Positions 22,000 through 35,200 of a stretch of 64,000 nucleotides of DNA are shown piece after piece. Location of the stretch: NCBI RefSeq assembly GCF_020497125.1, contig NC_059075.1:64313321-64377320 (forward strand). Reading direction: 5' to 3'. How positions within the stretch are numbered: the stretch's first letter is position 1; each line of letters starts with the position of its first letter. A program made the position numbers and the translations under genes. The notes under the pieces are model-generated. The model was not told the origin of the DNA. It saw only the letters and a program-made list of their open reading frames with translations, and made no database searches. This DNA comes from Mauremys mutica. Taxonomy: Eukaryota > Chordata > Testudines > Geoemydidae.

Positions 22000-23912
22000 T
22001 GAAGATGATGTACATATCTAATGTAGTATATGACATATTATATACCATATTTGTAAAGCTTGACATCGAAAGTTAAACGCTTTCCTCTGATTTTATGTAT
22101 AAAAATGCAGACTTTAACTCATTTCTTACTAAATTTGAGGCGAGCTCATTGATTCTGCTTATTTTTAGTTTATTAAAATTATTTTAGTAAATTTAGACCT
22201 CATATAGGTAGTCATGAAGTCTAATTTAATTTTAACAGGTTTATTTTTAAAAAGGAAATATTTAAATTTAAAATCTATTTAAATCATTTACAAATACAGG
22301 ATAGATAAGAATCATTTATAAAACGTGTGTGTATAATCATTTAAAAAAAAAAAAGGAATACAGTAAAAGCACCATCATATCCCATATGTCGTAGTAATAT
22401 CCACACGATAGTTTTTTTTCCGTGCATTTTTCACTGCCTCTCGCATTTTGCCCACTAATCCCATCTTCCCAGGACTACTAGTGAAATTCCAAAACTAAGT
22501 TTCAAACAGCTGTCATTTAAAATACTTAATTTTTTTTTAAAATGTTTACACCATTAGCCATAACTGTTCTTTTCCTTTCCAAATGCAGAATTTCCTCATC
22601 TCTTCCCTGCCTTCCTGTCCATTCCCCACCCCATTATAAAAAAAAAGAGAGAGAGACTTAGTTACTTTCGCCCAAATCTTAGGTTAGGTGATATTCAGGT
22701 TTGGGCAAGTGACAAATTTAAGATCCAAAGTCTTGGGCTCATGAGAGCTAGAAATGGTTGCTATTTCTTATTGGAATGTGAAGATTCCTACCTTTCCAAT
22801 GGGATCTGTGGCACTTCTTGTCCTGTAGGCCCCAAGGTTTTTTTTACCTTGGAATCATGGCTTTATTAACTTGTTCTAGATCATTTTTAGAGATTTATAA
22901 CATTTATTAGCATTTTCTCTCCCGCTGAGGTCTGAACAATTAGATTGTTCGCTAAGAGAGACTAGCTTTGTAGGTGGATAGATACAAATAGCATTACTAT
23001 TATTATTTATTATTTTAAATCTAAAACATTTCAGAAATAATTCTTCTGTAAAATGTGACTTACTGGATGAGTCTATATCAGTATTCTCATGACTACATAG
23101 CATGATATCTAGGTTTGGGATAGCCTCATTACGTGGGAGCTGGTATTTCTATGTATTTTAGTTTAAGATAATAATAAGATTCCTATCCAAGGCTTAAGGT
23201 GCACTACTGTCATTAATAGCACACCTTTTAAGAGAATGTGCCAGTCCATGAGCGTTCTGGAGTATGTCCCATAGAAGATGGCTTCCTTTATTGTGGCTTT
23301 TCATCCTTGATTATGTGTATTCATGTGCTTGAGGGACCTTATTTTCCTGTTGCATACCAACAGATATTTAGTCTGAAGATTGTTAAAGGTGCCTCCAGAC
23401 TCTTCATAAACCACTATTCAGTGTGAAATCCCTTAGCAGAAATGGCAACTTCCAACTGCTGCAAAAGACACTGAGAGTACTGCAGGTTGGGCAGGTCCTG
23501 CCTGCAGTGAGCTGTTAAGAGGTTTCTTGGCTGATAAGCCGATAGGCTGCTGCAGAAGCAAGATGATTTCTCCACAATACAGCTACTGGCTACTTCCCTT
23601 CCCCCTCTTCCCCCCCCCCCCCCACTGTTGAATGGAGCACCTTTCCTTTATGTTCAGCTGAAGATTTTGGTGTGTGTTTGTTTTTTTGTGTGTGTGTTTT
23701 TTTTTAACCATCTCGGAGAGGAAGTTTGGGAATACTGAGATAATTTAAATTGTTTTGCCTTTTTTAGTTTTAGCAAGTCATTGTTATTTTTTCAGGGTTT
23801 GAATTAAAAGCAGATCATTCAGCTTACAAGAAAGAAATTAAATCAAAATCAAAGGCTTGATGGGAGAGAAGGGAGGAAGGTGGGAATGTTAAACAGAAAA
23901 GGCTTCAGAGTG
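22000..23912. other. Non-coding, AT-rich with homopolymers
   Basis: No exon recognised. It contains short A-, T- and C-runs (for example C14 near 23610-23623) and a T/TG-rich patch at 23670-23706. Confidence 0.4.
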
Positions 23913-23920
23913 GGCTAAAG

Positions 23921-24250
23921 CAGTGGTGCCCGATCTTCTTACACAGGAGCGCCACATAAACCTAAATGCAATGTCGTGTGGGCCAAACAGATCCTACATA
24001 TTTTAATAAGAAATAGTCACCGGTATTGATTTATATTTTAAGTTCATCTTATTTCATGTGTATTTAGATAGTTTGTTTCTAAGTACAGTATTGTCTATTT
24101 ATACACTTGGATAAACTAAAATGATGTAAACATGACGACAAAACACTGATGAATTGGCTGATAGTATATTGTGTTGAAGCAGGACGTGGGCCTTATGAAA
24201 TGTTGTGGTGGGCCGTGTGCGGCCTCGTGCCCTAAATTGGGGCACCCCTG
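23921..24250. mobile_element. Non-autonomous hAT element with near-perfect TSD
   Basis: It starts CAGTGGTGCCCGATCTTCTT and ends AATTGGGGCACCCCTG, an inverted pair. The flanks GGCTAAAG (23913-23920) and AGCTAAAG (24251-24258) form an 8-bp duplication with one mismatch. It lies 0.3 kb upstream of the first coding exon of MIDEAS. The frame at 24205-24435 starts inside it and is not genic. Confidence 0.85.
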
Positions 24251-24565
24251 AGCTAAAGTGTTCATTATTGAAATCAGAAGTGCTGTTTGCAACTGCTGTT
24301 CTTGTTGTGCAAAAGTACTCTGATATTTTTTTATTCTTTTTGAGTGGGATAAATCAGTTAGACTCTACAGAGGGTCAGATCTATTTTATCTTCCTCCACT
24401 CCATTCCCCATGGGACAAGATTTTCCTGGTCATGATTTTTTTGGAAGGAGGGACGGGCACAGACCTTGCTGTTTGCTGATTCTGAGGGTGTATATGCCAT
24501 CTGATGTCCTATTGCTGTTTTGTGCTCCTTACTGGTGACTGATTGATGTTCATTCTCTGTTTCAG

Positions 24566-24791
24566 GCATTGTGATCAAGTAGACTCCAGCATCCTCTGAA
24601 CTGCAGAGAAGAAGAGCAGAAAGAAGAAAGGGAAAGGCGCACAGAGGAAAAGGAGGTGGAGGCACTTCCATCTGGATTTGTACAAAACTGGAACTGGATG
24701 GGAAAGTGAACTGTTTGGTGTCTTTTCTTCCCCCAGTCTTTGAGATGGGCGGGTTGTAAATCAGTGTGTGTAACTGGGAATAGACTGAACC
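24566..24791 (+). other. MIDEAS: MIDEAS 5' UTR portion of first coding exon
   Basis: A good acceptor (CATTCTCTGTTTCAG, AG at 24564-24565) precedes this segment, so the ATG-bearing exon probably begins at 24566. An in-frame stop (TGA, 24786-24788) sits two codons before the ATG, so translation cannot start further upstream in this exon. Additional non-coding 5' exons and the promoter must lie upstream. I find no CpG-island-like promoter in the window outside GC-rich repeats, so they are probably beyond its left edge. Confidence 0.6.
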
Positions 24792-26252
24792 ATGAATCTT
24801 CAGGCTCAACAAAAGTCTTCAAACAAGAGGGCTGGGAAACGGATTGCATATTTTAATGAGCAGGATGTAGCTGTGCCATCGAAAGAACTGCAACAGCAGC
24901 TGAAGGAAGGACAGTACTATGGACATGGAGGGGAAATACCTGCTTCACAAACTATGGAGCTTTCTAAAGCAGGGGGTTTAACTGGTGCTCCCAACAATGT
25001 TGCCTTGATGAACTCTGTTGTTTATACTCAAGATAGGGGGGATTCCATGATGATGTCTCAGCAGCTGGCTGCTGTCAAATGGCAGAACTCATTGATGGGG
25101 AGCAGGTTGCCTGAGAGGATTGATTCCAGTTGGCAGCCTTCACCTGCGGCATGGAACCACAGTGTGGTCTATGGGGGCAATCAGAAAGGGGTCCACCACA
25201 GTGCCAGTGCCCCAGGTTTTTATGGCCATCCTGAAGCTCTGAAAAGAAGCCAGGAAAAAGAAATGGAGGTGCCGCAGCTAGAAATATATGGAGATGCTGC
25301 TGTTCAGCAGATGATGGCCCAGAAGATTCAGCTGGAACAACAAGCACTGATGAGACAGCAAGCTCAAATGAATTCGTATCACCAGATGCAGAAGCAGCAA
25401 CAGCAGAATCAGACTCTACCTTTACAGCCTTTCCAGCTTGCATTCGGTCACCAAGGCCAGAAGCAAGGCCTTCCTGAATTGTTACATGTCTTTCAACAAG
25501 CCCCAGCTTCCTCCAACCCAGTCTTTACTACGCAGCAGAAACAACAGTCTCTTCCTCAACTGCAACTGTTTGAAAACTTCTACCCACAACAGCAGCAACA
25601 GGCCACCACGCAAGCCTTCAACCTCCAGCAAGCTGCTTCTATAGCACAGCCCCATGTGGCAGCAACAGCACCCCAGCATCATATGGTGGCCCACCAGTAC
25701 CAGCAACCGGAGAGGAACCAGGAACTCTTGAAAGCCCTAACAGAGCAAAACCAACAGACTGTGCTACCTCAGACCCAGATACCCTTTCCAAGGAGATCAA
25801 GGAGACTCTCCAAGGAAGGTATTTTGCCATCCGCTTCTTCAGGAGAAATATTGGCTTCTAAACCAGTAGAGGAACAAGCTAGCAATCTGTTCCTGCATCA
25901 CTGGCAACCACAGCAGCAAGGACTCCAGTTTCAGCATGAGACTGAAGCTCTGGGCCACAACAAAGGTAGCTATCCACAGCCCACGAGAACACCCCTGGGA
26001 CAAAAGGAGACCCTGAGTATTAATGAGTTGAACCAGCCTGACACAGAGAGGCCGGCCACATCCTATAATAGCAGAGATGGGGAGAAGCAAGTGGCAATGA
26101 CCGAAGAAAGCACTCAGAGAACTAATGACTTTGTGGGGGTGAGAGGTGGTGTGATCCAGAGCACCCGAAGAAAACGGTGTGTTTCTCAAGAGGCCAACCT
26201 TCTAACTCTGGCACAAAAGGCTGTTGAGCTGGCTTCTCTTCAAAATGACAAG
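24792..26252 (+). CDS. MIDEAS: MIDEAS coding exon 1 (residues 1-487)
   Basis: This exon encodes the long Gln-rich N-terminus. The start is ACCATGA with A at -3. It ends ...CAAAATGACAAG|gtaaggg in phase 0. Residues 197-272 hold interrupted Gln runs. The exon's right end is followed within 115 bp by a Penelope-like foldback (26366). Confidence 0.95.
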
Positions 26253-29200
26253 GTAAGGGATACCTCCTGACCAATATAGCATTTCTAAAATAGCCCCCAT
26301 ACCATATCACATCCTGAAAATACATTTCTCAGAGAAAAAAACGTGTGGGAAGTCAACCTAATCGAAAACAGCAAGGAGTCCAGTGGCACCTTAAAGACTA
26401 ACAGATTTATTTCGGCATAAGCTTTCATGGGTAAAAAAATCAGTTCTTCGGATGGTTTTTTACCCATGAAAGCTTATGCTCAAATAAATCTATTAGTCTT
26501 TAAGGTGCCACCGGACTTCTTGTTGTTTTTTGTGGATACAGACTAACACGCTATCCCCTGATACTTAACCTAATCGAAGAGAGACAGAGTATACTACTGC
26601 AGAGTCAGCTCTGGAATGGTAGCAGGGTGGGGGACGGGACCTGGTTACAGAAACTCTTACGTGTTTGAGAGTGATCTCATAGTGCAGTGCAGTTACCTGA
26701 GCAGTGTCATTTACCCCACTGGTATTGAATAAAACTCCTGACCCGGGTTCTCAAAATAAAATATAGCTAGTTATTCAAACTGATCAAGAATTTAGAATAA
26801 CAGGTGTAAATCTGTTTCTTATGGCCTGTTTCACCTGACTTCTTTCTCTTGACTAATCCTCAGTCAAAACATAAAGGATGACATCTTTAACAAATCATTT
26901 TAAAATATTTTTTAAAAATTAAATAAATTTTTAAAATTCCAAATTGAGACAGCCATGAAGAAATCTGGTTAACCTATAGGACAAAGGCCTGTCGGAGCCT
27001 TTGTAGGACTTGTTGGGGAAGATGCACTATCTCTTGGTGAATAAGAGATAAGAGCAATCACTCCATTGCTCCCTCTAATGTTCCATAGCCGTAAGCTGCA
27101 TAGTATCATGTCACATGGTGAGATGAGGAAATAGGAGGCCAAGAACTAAGGGGCATAACTGAGAGCTATGTTCTCTTCCAACCTTGCTTAGACTGGTCTT
27201 ACAGTGAATCCCTCACATGGGAAGGTAAAAGATCCTTTTCTCTGAAGACTTCATTGCTGAATGGGGTGGAGGTGGTGGGGAACAAAGCATGGATTTCAGG
27301 ATATATAACTATCTTTGCAGCGGTGTATTGGAGAACAGTGACAAGAAAAATAAAAACATTTCCTTTTTGCCATTTCCCCCACTTAATCTCCTGCTTGTTC
27401 AGTGGCTGCTTTGCCTATCCACTCTATACAGGGATGTGTAGTTTATTCAGTTTTTGTGAGCAGGTCAGAAGAAGTGCACACACGCTGCTAAATCTGTTCC
27501 ACAGAAGACCAACAAAAACCTTCATCAGTTAGTTAATCGACCTTGTTAACATGATCATCTTTTCCTTGCTGTGCCATTCCTATTGAGCAAGTTACTTGTT
27601 AGCACGCTTGGTAGAAAACTGGGGAGTAGTTAGCAACATGCTTGTACTTATCCAAGTAGAGCTGCATTACACGCAATCTGATCACCGGCATGGTGAGTGC
27701 AGTTAGAGAGATCTGGTTGTGTACTTAAGAAAAGGCTTGGGGAGATCATATAGAATTGACAGTTGAAACAAGACATTTCACCCCTAGTCATGCCTGCATA
27801 TTGCCATGGTTAGCAACTTGAGGACAAAAGAGAGCAATATTTATGACCGATTCTGTTTGTTCTCCCCAATGAGCAGTGAAGAGGGTTTGATTCCACAGTG
27901 GCCCAAATGGAAGAGAATCTGTTCACCCCACTCTTCTAGATAATTTTATACATTCAAGATGAGATTTTCAAAGCTATCCTTCTGGGGCTAATGAGCTCTA
28001 CATTTTTAAGGGGTTAACTCCAGTGGATCAGTGGGTGGATGCGTGTGAGAGAGAGAAGACATATGTTTGTTGGTAGGAGTGTGGTCTGCTCCCCCACTCT
28101 CCTCAGTCCAATGGTTTTCTGTCCCACAATACAAGATGCTGCTTCCACTGTTGACTCCTTTCCGCTGATCGGAAAACCTACTGAGCACAAATCCAAAAGG
28201 CACCTACCTGATTGTTGTAGCTTATGCAAAGAACATATATAAGAAGGGTAGAGGATCACAGAGCTGATGAAAGAGGTTTGTTTATTCATTTTAGTAAAGT
28301 ACATTTCCACTGGATAAAGTATAGTACAAAAGTCAGTTTAGTTCTTTGGTCAAGAAATTCAATTATAGGAGCTCTCAAAGAAGAGAGAGAACCAGGGAAA
28401 GCAGGTATATTACAGTTCAGGAATTTGGATCAAAAGTCAGACACTTGGAACTGCAATATACAGATGTTCCCCAAATAATGAAAATACTTCCTCATAAGCA
28501 CATTAGGGGGTATTGGGGAAGTTATTTGCAGGGCATAAGTCAATCTGGAAAACAAAATGTAAAACTATGGATGTGGGAATGAAGGATCAAGAGAGTAGTT
28601 TGATACTGTTTCTAACCCCAATTGAAATAGATGGGACAACTCTAAAATAGTTTTGCCAACTTTGGAAGATAGTTCAGATAAAGTATCCTTTTTCCCAGGT
28701 ATTGTAGTTCTGAGTACTTTCCAGCTAAGAGAATGATGTGTTGAGAATACCATGGAACCCTGAAATAAGAGATTTAGACTGAAAGTGACACATTGTCTAA
28801 TTAAAAGGTGGGTGATCTAAAACTTTTAAGGTGCATGTGGGATTTTTTTCTTCTTGTCTTCAGGAATTGGATACTTCAGAAGAGAAGAAGAATGTGGTGG
28901 CTGCAGCACCTGCAGCAGCCAAAAGTGTTTTGGAATTTGCCAGTTCTCCACAAGCCTCCAAGAGACCCCGGGAAGATAGCAGCCTTGTTCCTCTAATCAT
29001 GCCTGTGTCTGTGCCAGTGAGGAAATTCGACTTGCAAGCTATTGGGAAGGAAAAGGGTGAGGAAGGGAAACTCCAGAGGGTGCTGGCAAATGATCGAGGT
29101 CTTTGTGAACGCAAGCCATCTGTGATAGTCACCCGAAGAAGATCCAATCGCAGCTCCAACATGGAAACCTCAGTCCAGGTATGGTCACGTTAATAGACCT

Positions 29201-32200
29201 AGAAGTCTGCTGGATCTATGTACCCAGCTTCATCCTTTCTGTTGAAACAACTTTTTTAATTGTGAATGAGTAGTTTGAGTCTCCTAAACTTGAAAGGGGC
29301 ACCTGGTCTTTGGCTGAATTTGATTCAGAGACCATATCTGAGTTCTGTATGTAGAGGGTTGGGTTTTTTATGTGCACCCCTGCCAACTGATGCTGTGGAG
29401 AACCTTTGGCTTTTTGAGGCCTATTGCTGGTACTAAAATAGCCAAGTAATGCCCACAAAAAGTCTGAAGGATAGAGGAAATTAAGGTAGACAAAATGTGT
29501 CTCTGGGTAAATAATGTGTTTGCTGTTGGAAACTTGCTCTATTCAAGTGATCTTCATTTAGCAGAGCTATGCTCTAAATAAGGGGCATTTTTACCATTCA
29601 TGCCCAGGTAACTTTGAGTTGTAAAACTATGTGCCTATCTTACGGTTCTAAGTCCCAAACTGGACCTTTGTTCACATGGCTACCATGATGTTATAAGAAT
29701 CCCTTGTTGGGGTTCCCTCAATATCTATTTTTTATTTATTTATTTTAATATTGCATCTAGTCAGAAGAGAGAGATTGAGATAAAGGATTATAGTGGATAA
29801 TTTTGCTGGCTGGAGAGATGACAAATAGTATATAGTTCCTAAGCAGCTGCAGACTTTTGAGAAAAGACCCTTAGATTTTCCTCTGTTCCATCATTCAAAG
29901 TGACTTATTCCTCCTCTCACCCTGTGAGGTCATTTTTATGTGTCAGAGTTCTGTTAAAATCCCATCTTCCCCCTTCATGACCACCACATTGCAACTGCCA
30001 TCTTTCTAACCCAGCATCAGACTGGGCCTGTGTCTGGAGCCTGTAAATGCAACTTTATAATCTACCAGAAGTGTTGTCGCTGAATAATAGTTGTCCCCCC
30101 ATTAGGGCTGCATGGAGTGCCTCTTAAGAAGCTCTAGCCAGCTCCTATCCTGCAGTGCACTGAGCATGTCATCTCACTGAAATTTTTTAAGCAATCTGAA
30201 GGTATCATTACAATACAATTTAGTGTTTAGATCAGTGTTTCTCAAACTTAATTGCTCCGCAACCCGCTTCTGACAAGAAAAGTTACTGCATGATCCCCGT
30301 ACCCTGTGTTACTCAGAATAGTTAGTATTTTAAATAAAAAATGCATTACAAGGCCGTATCAACTAAAAGTAGCCACTAAATATTTTAATTCACAATACAA
30401 TCACAAGACAATCTTTATATCCAGTAGTTTAAAAAATAAAAATAAATATGCACCTAATGGGAGGGGTGAGCTTGCATTGATGAACACAAATCCTTGAAGT
30501 GGGGCTCTGTGTGGCTGAGGTAAAGACGGAGGTCATCTTCAACAGCGAGACCTGACCTTTATTTGTTGGTTTTTTCAGTGCTTCAGCCCACAGTCGCCTG
30601 TGGAGAGGTGGGCAGGCTGGCTGGGGCTTCAGCTTTCCTTTTCCCGTGGACCTCTGGGTTGGGGCTTTCTGCCCTGGGGACCCCATCAAAATGAGGTTGT
30701 TGACCCACACTTTGAGAACCCCTGGTTTAGAAGGTTGTATTCAAAAGATTTGTTTTCTTTTTGTAGCATGAAGATGCTGTTCCAAAGGAGGAATCAGAGG
30801 GCTTTTCCCGGAAACCAAAGCAGCGCCCAAGACCTGAGCCACTCTTCATACCACCGAAAGCAGGCACCTTCATTGTCCCTCCAGTCTATTCCAGCATCAC
30901 TCCATATCAGAGCCACTTACGCTCACCTGTGCGCCTTGCAGATCACCCTTCAGATAGGAACTTTGAGCTACCTCCTTACACACCTCCACCAATTCTCAGC
31001 CCAGTGAGAGAAGGGTCTGGGCTGTATTTCAATGCTATTCTCTCTGCTAGTGGTCACTCAATTCCACCTCCAATGACCCCTAAAAGTACTCACAGGACTC
31101 TGCTCAGATCTAGTAAGTTCTTTTCTTTTCTTTGTCTTGTTGGGAGTGGGAGGCTGAGTGCCAACATGAATGAAATTATGGCTCTCTTAGACAGTTATAG
31201 ATAGCTGGATGTGGAGCTTCCTGTTGGGAGACTCAGGGAAGTGGGATATAGCAGAAGCGATGCTGCCATATTTAGAGATGTTACTTGGGATCAACCCACC
31301 ATTGATCACCTGCACCCCCTACTGACTTCCTAAAGAAAAGATTTAGTCTTGAAAGAGTTAGTTGTTCTCTCAAGCATGGGATTAGTTTAGCTGATGTATG
31401 AGAGAGTTTGCTTTAAGGGATGGGTTACTGTCATGAAAATGGTGGACCAGAATGAAATGGTGGGTGAAAATTCAAAAATCCCTCTTTAGCTTACTGTTCT
31501 TTGGCAGTTGAATGCCTGTTTTGGGTGATGGAAAGTCTGTGCTCCAATGTGGTGTTCACATACTTCAACATCTGCCCCAAACATAAAATGGATGAGTTTT
31601 GAGCAAGTCTGTTGCTTGTCTTACAGATAGTTCAGAAGTCACCCCTCCCATCCTTTCAGTAATGGGGGAGGCCACTCCAGTCAGCATTGAACCGTAAGTA
31701 TCAATACAATCATACAAAATCCTCCACCTCGCTTGATGGCAAGCGTGTATTCCTTACACGGCTTCCAGATTTAGGAGGATAGGAAAGTGCCGCAGAGTCC
31801 CCTTTTGTCAGTTTATCTTTTAGAAATTTACAAACTCACTGCTATGAGTGTCTTTTTATTAAAAGTGTAGGGTTTTCTTCATGCACTAAATATAATTTCT
31901 AATGGTCTACTGAACAGTTGCCACAGTGGTAACTATTTTCCATCACTACTGTTCAGTTGCTGGGCTGAATTTGAACTACTGTAGTTAGCTAAAGGTGACA
32001 AGGTCACTGTGTCATTTCACCATGCATAAACATTATTATGCATCTTGTATACTTTTTTAAGAGTTAGGAAATATTGCTTCTTAAAGGGAAGGCAAAGCAC
32101 AGAATGGACAAACATAGTTAATTTTCAGAATGTAACCAGCTTCAGGAACAAATTCATAGGGCTTTCTTTTTCTTTCTTTTCTTTTAAATAATGGTAACTG

Positions 32201-35200
32201 AGTTAGCAAAACAAAGGGGAACCTTTAACCCTAAAAATAAAAATTGCATTAATCATGTTCTCTCTACTTTATCTTGCTACTATCTGGTGATTCTAGAACT
32301 TATAGCAACTGGTGCTGAAAATGATTTAACTACTATTGTACATGAGATGGAACCATTTTCAGAACCTTTGCAAATTTCATCCAATATGAGGCTTGGTGTA
32401 CACTTAAAACTTATATCAGCATAACTATGTCAGCCAGGAGTGTGAAAAAACACTCCTGATCATCATAGCCATGCTGATTAAACCACCAGCATAGACATAG
32501 CTATGGTGACAGAAGTTGACATAGCTATTCAGACAGGTGATATTCCTATACCTGCAAAAAACCTGCTTTTATTGGTGTATGCTGCATCAACACTAGGGCA
32601 TAGGCTCCGTAGTGTAAACATAGCTCCTGTCATGCTTTCTTCAACCATTTTGTTAATCACTTGTTAAATTGTTTCACACCAATGCAATGGAACCTGGTGT
32701 TGACCACTATTGTCATCAAGAGATCAATTTCTTCATCTAGATCATGGCCTTTGAGTCACAAAATATGTAATTGATTTGGGCCAAATTCTCAGTTTGGTAT
32801 AACTTATTAAATATCAGTAGAATTGTGCCAACAAACAATGTGAACCTTCACTGGAATTTGTGAAACTTTATCTTTGGAGGTTTCGGGTTGCAGTCAGATT
32901 CACCATTTCGCTTAAGGTCTTATGGCCAAAAATTTCTTGCGCTTTTGTTTTAAGCGGAACAAGCACGGGAAAGGTCAGGTTGAAGACTAAAAGTAATGGT
33001 TCTTTTCTGTGCCTACTTGTAAAATGTTTGGCATCATAGGGCATTGTGGTGTGAGCCCTCTGGTTCAGTTAGGTCCATATCTGCAAATCATGCCAATGAA
33101 AGGTAGATTTGAGTTTTTCATTGTGGGTATGTAGTGACTTGTTTTTTTCCAGCAATATTATCCATTGAGGGTGTTCTTGATGCTTTTTTCTTTCTCCTGG
33201 GCCTTCAAACTTTTTTTTCTTTTTTCTAATCTGTTCTTGGCCTGATGTAGTCCCCCTTTAAAACTGATCGGATTATCTAAATATATCAAAATTGCAGTTT
33301 GACATTTTCACTGTTTCTTATAAGGTAACTTGTCACACTTAACATTTATGAAGACATTGATACAGAAGATGAGTTCCCTTTCCAGTGCTAATTCTACTTA
33401 CCTACCTTACCCCTCCTCAGGACCTGCATGGCTTGATAGAGCAGGAAATGGGGACAATTCCATTTCAAGGAGTGGGATGCAAGGATCTATCTTGCAATCA
33501 CTCTTGGGCCCCAATTCTGCAAAAACGCACATGCTTAACTTTTCTGCTTGGCCCAATTATGTTTACAACCCTGAAAAGTCCCACTGAAGTTAAGCTAGTA
33601 TGTGCATAAGTGTTTACAGGCTCAGGGCATTGGGCATTATCAATAACTGTTGCAAGTAGTAACGTAATTGGTCTTCAGACTAACAGAACGTTATTCATCC
33701 CATCTCTAAAATAAATTATTTTGCAGCATAGTAGCTTTTCTTGGAAACAGACTTCCTGAGCACTGCAACCGCCTGTGCTGTGACATTCAGCCTCACCTCA
33801 TGTCCCTGCAGATGGCAGATCTGTGTATGCCTGATAATGTGATTCTAATTCTAAATCCTTTCTTGGAACTAATTTTAAAAAAATGGAGGAAGGGATGACA
33901 GGAGACATTTTTATTCTGTATAAAAGATATTTTTAGTGTGATCTACTAATTTTTATTCTTGGGTCTGCCAACATGTGACCATAGTTCATACTTACCCTAT
34001 ACTTCGTTTTGAGTTGCCTGTCTGTGGTTCAGTTGCTCAGTCTATCTCAAGCCACCTGTTAATGCTGCTCAGTAAGTCAAATGATGGCAGAGATATGAAG
34101 TGAGAAAGAGGGTAGTCAAAGGTTGGACTCATATTTGGACTCATGAAATAGTACAGTGTGCAGCTGTGCTCAGTGGGGCTGGTTGTGGATTTTCTTCTCC
34201 TTTCCTCCTGTAATGAAATCTCTCTGATTTCGAGTCTGGATAGCACCGCTTCTGTCCTGCACATTGGTCAGTTAGGAGAACCAGGGGAAAACTACTAGAA
34301 CCTAATATACTGCTTGAATGGTCTTAATTTGTATTAGAGCTGGGTGCTTTGTAAGTAATCAGACCTCAGATTAGAGACTGAGTTGAAGTTCAGCAGTTCT
34401 AAGGGACCCTCTCGTTAAATAGAACAACATAATTAATAAAACAACACTAGAAATTGGTAAAAGGGCACGGAGCCTTTCACCTCTAGGTCACCATCTTAGG
34501 TCTGACTCAAGTAGTACTAGTTACTGAATGTTGTTCTTGCCTTATAGCTATCATGTGGCCTATGTTTTCGTCTCTTTGGGATCGATTGTGTTTTTAGAAG
34601 ATAGGTGCCTTCTAGATATTGTGAGGTGGACATTGTCATTATTTGTTCTCCATTTCCCAGGCGAATCAATGTGGGATCCCGGTTTCAAGCAGAAATCCCT
34701 GTGCTCCAAGACAGATCTTTGGCATCAGCTGACAAGCACAAGGCAGACATGGTGTGGCAGCCATGGGGGGACCTGGAAATCAACAAAGCTACTCAAGAGA
34801 ATGGTAAGGGTCTGGAGAGATTGTTAAATGGACCCCAAACAAAAAGTAGCAGCTTTGGTAGGATAGCTGTGTCCTCTACCTTAGGCTCCATTTTAAATAG
34901 CTTCACACTACTGATCAAGTGTCAGGTTTCACTGAGTGTTGTTGAAAACTTCTTGTGGAAAATTATGGAGAACAAGGATTCATAGACCTGAAAGGGCAGA
35001 AAGGACAAATTAGATCATTGGCCGAGTGAAGCAAGGCATTACATTCAACTCTGTTTTTGCAGTGTTGTTGTAGCTGTGTTGGTCCCAGGATATGGGAGAG
35101 AAAAGGTAGGTGAGGTAATATCTTTTATTGGACCAACTTCTGTTGGTGGAAGGTATGAGCTTTGGAGCTACGGAGAGCTCTTCAGGTCTGGGGAAGGAAG

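Noticed and set aside
24381..24849. Minus-strand frames of 95-143 codons opposite the MIDEAS 5' UTR
   Set aside because: They overlap the MIDEAS acceptor and start codon on the other strand, have no domain, and overlap each other in different phases.
25075..25443. Minus-strand 122-codon frame
   Set aside because: It is a shadow of the Gln-rich MIDEAS exon 1 in antisense.
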